Source: Hyphomicrobiaceae bacterium
GTDB lineage: Bacteria > Pseudomonadota > Alphaproteobacteria > Rhizobiales > Aestuariivirgaceae
Direction of reading: 5' to 3'
Assembly: GCA_900298995.1 (NCBI GenBank)
Contig: OMIC01000043.1
Span: 1-40,176, forward strand
Length of the DNA: 40,176 bases
A program made the translations under genes and the position numbers. Positions within the stretch are counted from its first letter, which is position 1; every line of letters starts with the position of its first letter. Below are positions 26,257 through 35,846 of the stretch, piece after piece. The notes below the pieces were generated by a model. It was not told the origin of the DNA. It saw nothing but the letters and a program-made list of their open reading frames with translations, and ran no database searches.

Positions 26257-26700
26257 TCAAAGTGGAATCAGCTGCAGTGTACCCGACGTGAGTCGCGTCC
26301 CATCGGATGTGATCGGGTTGCAGGTTGACGGCGTTCCTTTCGGCAGGAAGCTCGTCGGATTGCGCGCCTCGCACAGCTTGCCATCGGCCGCCTGCCAGAT
26401 ACCGGTCCCCATGCCCTTGCCAGCCTCGTCGTATTCAAAGGTGCCGTCGCGGAAATAGGTCACGGTCCCTTTGCGGCCTGGCGTTGCGAAGGTGAATTTC
26501 CGTTCTGCCAGAACCCTCGTGATGTCAGCCGCGGTCATGGGACCAACGGGCAAGGGCGCGGGCGGTGCGGCCGGAGCGGTCGCAACCGGCGCGGCCGGGG
26601 CGAGATCCGGCTGGTTCATGCCCCCCGATGAACAGGCAGCAAGTGACAGCGCCGCAAGAGCGATCGCCAGGCTGCCAGACAGGGAGCGATGGTAATGCAT
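26257..26700 (-). CDS. small lipoprotein of unknown function
   Basis: A 147-residue protein with a lipoprotein signal (lipobox LAAC, Cys near 23). An Ala/Pro-rich linker (about 30-52) follows, then a compact globular part of about 95 residues with TYFRDGTFEYDEAGKGMGTGIWQAADGKLC. The two later Cys residues could form a disulfide. That part resembles short beta-rich domains sensing or binding in the periplasm, but I do not recognise the family. Its ATG lies six bases after the L,D-transpeptidase stop, so the two genes are one operon, ended by the hairpin at 26193-26213. A role linked to peptidoglycan crosslinking is only suggested by this pairing. Confidence 0.8.
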   Translation of the reverse strand: MHYHRSLSGSLAIALAALSLAACSSGGMNQPDLAPAAPVATAPAAPPAPLPVGPMTAADITRVLAERKFTFATPGRKGTVTYFRDGTFEYDEAGKGMGTGIWQAADGKLCEARNPTSFLPKGTPSTCNPITSDGTRLTSGTLQLIPL

Positions 26701-26706
26701 CTCGGA

Positions 26707-27318
26707 TCAGACCCCTTCCGCCAGAACGACAACACGCGTTCCGATCGGCACGCGACGATAAAGTTCGATCACATCCTGATTAATCATACGGATACAACCC
26801 GACGAGGCATTTTTACCAATGGACATGGGATCGGTTGTACCATGAATCCGGTACAGCGTGTCATTGCCATTCTGGAAAAGGTACAGGGCGCGCGCGCCGA
26901 GGGGATTATCAGGGCCACCCGGCATGCCATTCGCCCATTTCGCCTTCTCCGGGCTGCGGGCTATCATATCCTTCGGCGGCGTCCAGCGCGGCCACATGAC
27001 CTTGCGCCCGACGTCCGCGAGACCCGCCCAGCGGAAACCATCCTTGCCGACAGCACACCCCCAGCGCATGGCCCTGCCACCTTGAAGCACAAGGTAGAGT
27101 TGGCGCGCGGGCGTGTCGACAATAACCGTACCCGGCCACTGCCGGCCGGTGTAGTCGACAACCGTAGGACGGAACGCTTCCGGGATCTTGCTGTAATTGA
27201 ACGGCGGCAGAGGATAGGGATCGTCTTCAGAGCTTTGAGCAATGGCCGCTATGGTAAGGGGAACTGCCAAGGCAGCGGCTGACGCTCCGGTCAAGACGGC
27301 GCGGCGGGAAAGCATCAT
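26707..27318 (-). CDS. L,D-transpeptidase (YkuD domain)
   Basis: This periplasmic enzyme makes 3-3 peptidoglycan crosslinks or attaches proteins to the wall. The 203-residue product begins MMLSRRAVLTGASAAALAVPL, a twin-arginine-type leader. The YkuD domain (about 65-200) ends with the catalytic motif HGTTDPMSIGKNASSGCIRM, with His159 and nucleophile Cys175. The frame is open upstream to 27384, but only the ATGs at 27318 or 27315 give a leader. A promoter with a CtrA-like box lies just upstream, and a lipoprotein gene follows after six bases. Confidence 0.94.
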   Translation of the reverse strand: MMLSRRAVLTGASAAALAVPLTIAAIAQSSEDDPYPLPPFNYSKIPEAFRPTVVDYTGRQWPGTVIVDTPARQLYLVLQGGRAMRWGCAVGKDGFRWAGLADVGRKVMWPRWTPPKDMIARSPEKAKWANGMPGGPDNPLGARALYLFQNGNDTLYRIHGTTDPMSIGKNASSGCIRMINQDVIELYRRVPIGTRVVVLAEGV

Positions 27319-27351
27319 GGTCCTCTCGTCGGGTGTCCAAGCGATGACGCG

Positions 27352-27391
27352 TTCGTACCAAATTGCCGGGCAAACGCTAAGCACTTATTAA
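27352..27391 (-). promoter_or_regulatory. candidate promoter with CtrA-like box for the L,D-transpeptidase gene
   Basis: The minus strand has TTAATAAGTGCTTAG (27391-27377), a TTAA-N7-TTAG box. Its second half merges with a -35-like TTAGCG, followed after 17 bases by TACGAA (27357-27352). A CtrA box overlapping the -35 is the usual layout of CtrA-activated promoters. Confidence 0.45.
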
Positions 27392-27555
27392 CGATAGCGC
27401 AAAACTTCTCCCTTCACCTGACAATCGATGGCTGTGGCGCCCATTTCCCACAATCGAAACTTGCACGTTTGGAAACACTCAACCGACATTCCAATCAACT
27501 GTTGAAGTCAAATCTGCCCGAATCGGCTTGCGTCGGTGCCATGCAGCCCGCGCTC

Positions 27556-27585
27556 TTGTGACCCCCGACGGAATGCGCCTATGGT
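27556..27585 (+). promoter_or_regulatory. candidate promoter for the denD-like operon
   Basis: TTGTGA (27556-27561) and TATGGT (27580-27585) are 18 bases apart, about 24 bases before the ATG. A GGGAG ribosome-binding site lies between. An interrupted palindrome TCAACTGTTGA (27495-27505) upstream could be an operator, but no regulator gene is nearby. Confidence 0.3.
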
Positions 27586-27609
27586 CGCGCCAACTGGGAG
27601 TGTTGCGAC

Positions 27610-28590
27610 ATGAAGATCCTCGTAATTGGCGCCGGCGGCATGGTCGGCGTGAAGTTGATCAACCGTCTTGCTGCGGATGGCCAGCTGGCAGGGAAACCAA
27701 TCACCAGGCTCATCCGCCATGACGTGACCCTGTCGCCCCCTCCTCCTGCTTCCGGCTTCGCCGTCGACACCCTCATGGGCGACCTGTCGGCGCCGGGCGA
27801 GGCAGAGAAACTGGTGGCCTTGCGTCCAGATCTGATTTTCCACCTCGCCGCCATCGTGTCGGGAGAAGCAGAGGCCGATTTCGAAAAGGGCTACCGCATC
27901 AATCTTGATGGTACCCGCTATCTCTTCGAGGCGATTCGCAAGGCGGGTGGCGACTACAAGCCCAAGGTCGTCTTCACGTCGTCGATCGCCGTCTTTGGCG
28001 CGCCCTTCCCGGAGGCCATCCCGGACGACTACTTCAACACGCCGCTCACCAGCTACGGGACGCAAAAAGCAATCTGCGAACTGCTTCTTGCAGACTACAG
28101 TCGGCGTGGTTTCTTTGATGGCATCGGACTGCGCTTTCCCACCATCTGCGTACGTCCTGGAAAGCCAAATCTCGCGGCCTCCGGCTTCTTCTCCAATATC
28201 ATCCGGGAGCCGCTTGCCGGACACGAGGCGGTCCTGCCAGTCTCGGAGGATGTGCGCCACTGGCATGCGTCCCCGCGCGCGGCCACCGGCTTTCTCATTC
28301 ACGCCGCCACCATGGACAGCGCCCTGTTGGGCAACCGGCGCAACGTGACGCTTCCCGGCGTGTCCTGCACCGTCGGTGAGCAGATCGCGGCACTCCGGAA
28401 GGTGGCAGGCGAAAAGGTCGTTGCACGCATCCGCCGCGAACCCAATGAGACAATCATCAAGATCGTGTCAGGCTGGCCCCGGAACTTCGAGGCCAGGCGC
28501 GGCCGCGAGTTGGGCTTCGTTTCAGAGTCGAGCTTCGAAGACATCATTCGCGTGCACATCGCCGACGAGCTGGGCGGCAAGATCGTCTGA
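27610..28590 (+). CDS. denD: D-erythronate dehydrogenase-like SDR (DenD family)
   Basis: This 326-residue extended short-chain dehydrogenase has NAD-binding GAGGMVG (residues 7-13), a catalytic Ser near 124-125, and Tyr149 and Lys153 (SYGTQK). The block RFPTICVRPGKPNLAASGFFSNIIREPLAG and the RHWHASPRAA segment match DenD, which oxidises D-erythronate in tetronate catabolism. The usual partners of DenD (OtnK kinase, OtnC/aldolase, OtnI) are not in this operon, so the real substrate may be another C4-C6 sugar acid. It leads four genes that overlap one another by 1-14 bases. Confidence 0.88.
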   Translation: MKILVIGAGGMVGVKLINRLAADGQLAGKPITRLIRHDVTLSPPPPASGFAVDTLMGDLSAPGEAEKLVALRPDLIFHLAAIVSGEAEADFEKGYRINLDGTRYLFEAIRKAGGDYKPKVVFTSSIAVFGAPFPEAIPDDYFNTPLTSYGTQKAICELLLADYSRRGFFDGIGLRFPTICVRPGKPNLAASGFFSNIIREPLAGHEAVLPVSEDVRHWHASPRAATGFLIHAATMDSALLGNRRNVTLPGVSCTVGEQIAALRKVAGEKVVARIRREPNETIIKIVSGWPRNFEARRGRELGFVSESSFEDIIRVHIADELGGKIV

Positions 28591-29615
28591 TGCTTCGCCG
28601 CGCCGGTCCGGACAAACTCTCTGCATTCGCCACGGCAGTGCTGCAGTCGGCGGGAGCGGATGCCGCCTCGTCGGAAGCCGCAAGCTGGGCCATGATCCAC
28701 GCGTCCCTTCACGGAGTCGACAGCCACGGCATAAGGCTGCTGCCCTGGTATGCCGATTGTCTGCGGACCGGTGTTGCCAAGGGCAATCCACAGGTCCGTG
28801 TCGAGCTCAGGCGACGGGCCGCAGCCCTTGTGGATGCCGACGACGGTCTTGGTCACATCGCCATGTATCGCGCCATGGATGAAGCGTGTGCCCTCGCGCG
28901 GGACTGCGGCATCGGCATGGCCAGCGTCATCAACTCAACGCATTTCGGAGCCGCAGGCGCATATACGCTGGCAGCCGCCCAGGCCGGTTTCATCGGCCTT
29001 GTCGCCTCCAACTCAGGAGCCTTTGTTGTACCCCATGACGGAATGAAGCCCATTCACGGAACGAGCCCGCTCTCGTTCTCCGCCCCCAATCCAGGCGGCG
29101 AGCCGTTTTTTCTCGACATGGCGACGAGTTCCATACCCTGGAACAAGGTGCTGCGGTTCAGGACCGAAGGTCTTGAGTTGCCGCCCGGTGTTGCGGTTGA
29201 TGCAGCAGGTGCATTCGTGACCGACCCCCACAAAGCCGTTGCGCTCGCCCCGGTCGGCGGCCCCGATTTCGGATACAAGGGTGCTGCCCTCGCCGGCATG
29301 ACGGAGGTTCTCGGAGCCATGCTGACGGGCATGCGCCTGTCAGCGGAACAGGACGGCCTTGCACTCGCCGACACCAAGGTTGGCCATTTCGTGATGGCGA
29401 TAGATCCGACGCTCTTCATGCCGATCGAGTCGTTCGCGACGCGAGTGGACAGCTATATCGGCAACTTCCGGGCTCAGCCCGGCACATATGCCGCGGGCGG
29501 ACCGGAATGGGAGCATCGCCGCGAGCGCGAGCAGCACGGTATACCCCTGCCAGACGGACTCTTTGCAGAATTGCAATCGGCTGGCGAAAAGGCGGGCATT
29601 CAGCTCAACATCTGA
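28590..29615 (+). CDS. type-2 malate/L-lactate dehydrogenase family oxidoreductase
   Basis: This 341-residue NAD(P)-dependent dehydrogenase belongs to the Ldh2/YlbC/DlgD family, unrelated to Rossmann-fold lactate dehydrogenase. The family pattern is visible: HGVDSHGIRLLPWYADCLRTG near residue 39, NSTHFGAAGAYTLAAA near 115, GTSPLSFSAPNPGGEPFFLDMATSSIPWNKV near 157, and DFGYKGAALAGMTEVLGAMLTG. Members act on malate, lactate, ureidoglycolate, 2,3-diketogulonate or sulfolactate. The substrate here cannot be told, but pairing with a DenD-like enzyme suggests a 2-hydroxy or 2-keto sugar acid. Its ATG overlaps the denD stop as TGATG. Confidence 0.9.
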   Translation: MLRRAGPDKLSAFATAVLQSAGADAASSEAASWAMIHASLHGVDSHGIRLLPWYADCLRTGVAKGNPQVRVELRRRAAALVDADDGLGHIAMYRAMDEACALARDCGIGMASVINSTHFGAAGAYTLAAAQAGFIGLVASNSGAFVVPHDGMKPIHGTSPLSFSAPNPGGEPFFLDMATSSIPWNKVLRFRTEGLELPPGVAVDAAGAFVTDPHKAVALAPVGGPDFGYKGAALAGMTEVLGAMLTGMRLSAEQDGLALADTKVGHFVMAIDPTLFMPIESFATRVDSYIGNFRAQPGTYAAGGPEWEHRREREQHGIPLPDGLFAELQSAGEKAGIQLNI

Positions 29616-30496
29616 TGGTACGGGAACCAGGCGAAAACCGTACCCGTGGCATCCTCTGGATGCTTGCGACCATGTTCTGCTTCATCACGCTGGATGCCAT
29701 CATGAAGCATCTGATGGAGCATCTTCACCTTGTCCAGGTGACGTGGGCCCGCTTCTTCTTCGCAACCATTGTCGCCATCATTGTCTGCGGTCGGCGATTG
29801 CCGGGTTTGGCGATCAGCCGGCACCCGAAAGGCCAGTTGCTGCGCTCCGTGTTCCTGATGACGACAACCGGTCTCTTCAATGCCGGCATCCGGACGACGC
29901 CGCTCGCCACGGCCACCACGATCATGTTCCTCAACCCGGTGCTGGTGACCATTCTCTCGATTCCGATATTAGGCGAAAAAGTCACCGCAAGCCGCTGGTT
30001 TGGCGTGTTTTTTGGCCTGCTCGGCGCGTTGCTGGTTGTCCGCCCATGGCAGGAGGGACTCGGTGCCTATGGCTATGGTGTGCTGTTCCTGCTGCTTGCA
30101 GCCTTCTTCAACGCCAACTACCAGATCCTTACCCGGCAGGTACGCGGCGATGATCCCCTGACGTCGCTCCTCTACACCGCCGCCGCCGGAGCAGTTGTTA
30201 CAAGCCTGATGGTGCCCTGGTTCTGGACTTGGCCCTCCGCCATCGAATGGCTGCTGCTGGCCGGGAGCGGGCTCGCAGGGGGTCTGGGACATCTGTTCCT
30301 CATCCGCTCCTTCCGCTCGGCACCGGCATCGGTCGTGGCGCCCTTCAGCTATTCCTCCCTGGTCTGGGCGACGATCTTCGGCCTCGTCATCTGGGGCGAC
30401 TGGCCAGACCTGTGGACCTGGACGGGCGCAGCGCTTATCATCGGGTCCGGTCTCTACATTTTCCAGCGGGAGCGAAAGCCAGATGAACAACGTTGA
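29615..30496 (+). CDS. EamA/DMT family transporter
   Basis: The 293-residue product is an inner-membrane protein with about ten hydrophobic segments arranged as two EamA repeats. The first repeat begins at GILWMLATMFCFITLDAIMKHL, and the second begins near AYGYGVLFLLLAAFFNANYQILTR. The start ATG 29615 overlaps the previous stop as TGATG. An open frame reaches further upstream but would overlap the dehydrogenase gene without a leader. By context it probably imports the acid used by the two dehydrogenases, or exports a toxic intermediate. Its 3' end overlaps the HD gene by 14 bases. Confidence 0.9.
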   Translation: MVREPGENRTRGILWMLATMFCFITLDAIMKHLMEHLHLVQVTWARFFFATIVAIIVCGRRLPGLAISRHPKGQLLRSVFLMTTTGLFNAGIRTTPLATATTIMFLNPVLVTILSIPILGEKVTASRWFGVFFGLLGALLVVRPWQEGLGAYGYGVLFLLLAAFFNANYQILTRQVRGDDPLTSLLYTAAAGAVVTSLMVPWFWTWPSAIEWLLLAGSGLAGGLGHLFLIRSFRSAPASVVAPFSYSSLVWATIFGLVIWGDWPDLWTWTGAALIIGSGLYIFQRERKPDEQR

Positions 30497-31097
30497 ATTC
30501 ACCGCCATGAAGGACGGAACCCGCGAGGACTATCTGTTCCTCAAGCCGCTGGAAGATGCGCACATCCGCGGCACCGCCGACCGTGTGCTGCGTGAACTCC
30601 GACTGCAGGAGGAGGAAACGCTCCCCGGCTACAAGATCGCTCGGCTGACCCACGGCCTTCAGGCCGCCACCCGCGCGTGGCGCGACGGGGCCGACGTCGA
30701 CTGGATCGTGGCAGCCCTTCTCCATGACATCGGCGATGGGCTGGCGCCTCAGAACCATGACCGGTTCGCTGCGGAGATCCTCCGCCCCTATATGCGCGAG
30801 GAGGTCGTGTGGACCGTGGAGCACCACGCCTCCTTCCAGATGTACTACTACGCGCATCACTATGGCTGGAACCAGCATGAGCGCGAGAAGTACAGGGGCT
30901 CACCCTACTTCCAGTCCTGCGCCGACTTCTGCGAGCGGTGGGACCAGTCCTCCTTCGATCCCGCCTATGACACGGCAAGCCTCGACGTCTTCGTCCCCAT
31001 GGTGCGGGAGGTGTTTTCCCGCAAGGCGCATGATCCCGCCATCCGGCAGGAAGGCGTTGTGAAGGGCCTTCCGCCCGTCGCCGTTGCAGCCGAGTAG
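30483..31097 (+). CDS. HD-domain metalloprotein, possible PhnZ/MIOX-type di-iron enzyme
   Basis: This 204-residue protein would normally be called an HD phosphohydrolase. Candidate ligands are His57 (RLTHGLQAA), His81-Asp82 (LLHDIGD), His92 (QNH), His114 or His115 (VEHHASFQ) and Asp154 (CERWDQSSFDP). The order H-HD-H-H-D and the 24-residue spacing from the first His to the HD match PhnZ, the mixed-valent di-iron oxygenase related to myo-inositol oxygenase. A phosphatase role is equally open. It ends the denD-like operon, its start lying 14 bases inside the transporter gene, so it probably acts on an intermediate of that route. Confidence 0.85.
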   Translation: MNNVEFTAMKDGTREDYLFLKPLEDAHIRGTADRVLRELRLQEEETLPGYKIARLTHGLQAATRAWRDGADVDWIVAALLHDIGDGLAPQNHDRFAAEILRPYMREEVVWTVEHHASFQMYYYAHHYGWNQHEREKYRGSPYFQSCADFCERWDQSSFDPAYDTASLDVFVPMVREVFSRKAHDPAIRQEGVVKGLPPVAVAAE

Positions 31098-31221
31098 GCG
31101 GTTTTACCCGGTTCGGCCGAAATCGAAGCAAACCCGGCGTGGGTGCATGACCGTTGCCCACGGCGCGCCACGCGCCCAGACGTCCGCCGGTGTTTGAGCT
31201 TCATTCTGCAACCTATGTTGT

Positions 31222-31251
31222 TGACTTTGCATACGGTCCTTCGCTAATTTT
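31222..31251 (+). promoter_or_regulatory. candidate promoter for the pectinacetylesterase-family gene
   Basis: TTGACT (31222-31227) and TAATTT (31246-31251) are 18 bases apart in an AT-rich patch of the intergenic region, about 110 bases before the chosen start at 31361 and 56 before the ATG at 31307. Confidence 0.45.
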
Positions 31252-31360
31252 TCCCTGCATTCGCTACCCGCAGCGCTGAGATCTCCTGCCGGCGGGCGAT
31301 GTTGCGATGCCGAACGACACCAGAGAGATCCACGTGGTCTCGCGCCCGGAGGACCAGTAC

Positions 31361-32530
31361 ATGCGTTTCCTTGCACCAGCCCTCATCCTCGCGGCGGCGC
31401 TGCTGCCCTCTGCTGCATCAGCGCAGGAAACCGGTGCGACGCCCGACGACGCGGCGGACGGATGGGTTCGCATCGTACCTGAACCGGTAACGATCAACGG
31501 CAGACTCTACAGCCCAACCTGTTCGAATGCGCCGGGAACCGACCCGACCTTCTCCTATTTCTACCACAAGGGCACCGCCGACGGATTGGCCGTGTTCTTC
31601 AATGGTGGCGGCGCCTGCTGGAATGACGCGACCTGCTCCAAGCCGCGCCTTGCAGGCGACAAGGCCATGTTTTCCGGCAAGGACGACGAGGAAGCGCAGA
31701 GCGTCTACAAAGCCGAACTGCTGCCGGGTGACGGCCCCGCACGCATGACCGGCATTTTCGATCGGACCAATCGGCGCAATCCGGTGCGGGACTGGAGCAT
31801 GCTGTTCGTGCCGTATTGCACGGGCGATGTGCATTCCGGCTCCAACACGGCAAACTATCGCTTCCCCGATACAGGCAAGCCGTTCACGATCGAACACCGT
31901 GGCTGGGACAACATGCAGGTGATCATGCACTGGATGCGGGCCAATGTGCCCGCGCCTGCCCACCTGCTCGTCAGTGGTTCAAGCGCCGGCGCCTATGGCG
32001 CCGCGACGCATTACACTGCCCTGCATGAACTCTATCCCAATGCCAATGCGGTGTTCCTCGGCGACTCTGGTCAGGGTGTCACGACACCCGAATTCGAAAC
32101 GGCCCGGAACAAGAGCTGGAACTATCAACTCCCAGCCTCGGTGTTTGGACCAGATGCACAATCCACCCCGGATACCGAAGTCGTCGCACGTCTTGCGGCC
32201 TTCTTCCCCAGAGATCGCTTCGCGCAGTTCACCACCATTCATGATCGAACCCAAACGGCTTTCTACGCCCAGATGACGCAGTCCCAGGAGTGCGATGCCT
32301 GGACGAAGAAGATGACGAGCGAACTCACGGCCCGGCAGAGCGCACCAAATTTCCGTTCCTATGTTGCGCAGGGCGATACCCACACCATCCTCCGCTCGCC
32401 TCTGTTCTACACGGAGGCATCCGGAGGAATTGCTTTCGTCGACTGGCTGGGCGAATTGTTGAACGCCCCGATACCGGCGAACGCGACCTGTCCCGATTGT
32501 CTCTCGGCTCAGTCAACTTGCTCGCAGTGA
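31361..32530 (+). CDS. secreted pectinacetylesterase-family hydrolase
   Basis: This 389-residue alpha/beta hydrolase belongs to the pectinacetylesterase/Notum family, which removes acyl groups from polysaccharides or proteins. From ATG 31361 a signal peptide (MRFLAPALILAAALLPSAASAQ) directs export. An ATG at 31307 would add 18 polar residues. The oxyanion region is FFNGGGACWN, a VPYCTGDVHSG block follows, the nucleophile is Ser208 in GSSAGAYG, and the catalytic His lies in GDTHTIL near the C-terminus. Paired Cys residues fit an extracytoplasmic protein. It is convergent with the next gene, with a small five-base-pair hairpin between the two stops. The substrate is unknown. Confidence 0.88.
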   Translation: MRFLAPALILAAALLPSAASAQETGATPDDAADGWVRIVPEPVTINGRLYSPTCSNAPGTDPTFSYFYHKGTADGLAVFFNGGGACWNDATCSKPRLAGDKAMFSGKDDEEAQSVYKAELLPGDGPARMTGIFDRTNRRNPVRDWSMLFVPYCTGDVHSGSNTANYRFPDTGKPFTIEHRGWDNMQVIMHWMRANVPAPAHLLVSGSSAGAYGAATHYTALHELYPNANAVFLGDSGQGVTTPEFETARNKSWNYQLPASVFGPDAQSTPDTEVVARLAAFFPRDRFAQFTTIHDRTQTAFYAQMTQSQECDAWTKKMTSELTARQSAPNFRSYVAQGDTHTILRSPLFYTEASGGIAFVDWLGELLNAPIPANATCPDCLSAQSTCSQ

Positions 32531-32537
32531 CCCTTCG

Positions 32538-35389
<2,852 letters not shown>

Positions 35390-35393
<4 letters not shown>

Positions 35394-35839
35394 GTTGGGT
35401 AAACCATGAATGTTCCTGAGCCATGGGCATAGATCTTGCCCTTCTCGTCCGTCACCCGCGCATCGGCAGTGAAAAGTGTACGGCCCGCATGAATGACCGA
35501 CCCCGTGCACAGAAGACGACCGGTACTTCCATCGATCTTGCGAACGTAATTCACCTTGAGTTCGATCGTCCCATAGCCGGTGCCCGCAGCCAACTTCGTC
35601 TGTACGGCACAGCCAAGGGCGGAATCAATCAGGGTTGCGGCATAGCCGCCATGAACGCGCATTTGCGGGTTGAAATAGCGCGATGTCGGGTGGGCCTCGA
35701 ATGTCGCCGTGCCATCATCGACGGCAATGAGTCGCATGTTCATGGTTTCCGCCATCGCCGAACCGCGCCAGTCGGCAATGAGATGCTTCAGATAGTCGAG
35801 ACCGCTCTGGACTGCCGGTTTCTTGTGATCCTGCGCCAT
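35390..35839 (-). CDS. PaaI-family hotdog thioesterase
   Basis: This 149-residue single hotdog-fold protein has the PaaI/YigI-type motif [15 protein letters not shown] (His63-Gly-Gly and Asp72), typical of acyl-CoA thioesterases acting on aromatic or medium-chain substrates. No signal or membrane segment is seen. It lies between the interrupted channel gene (7 bases) and kdsA (4-base overlap), so it is cotranscribed with KDO synthesis. The true substrate is unknown. Confidence 0.92.
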
Positions 35840-35846
35840 TGCGATG

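Noticed and set aside
26689-27282. Plus-strand open frame of 197 codons
   Set aside because: It lies opposite the L,D-transpeptidase gene and has no recognisable domain.
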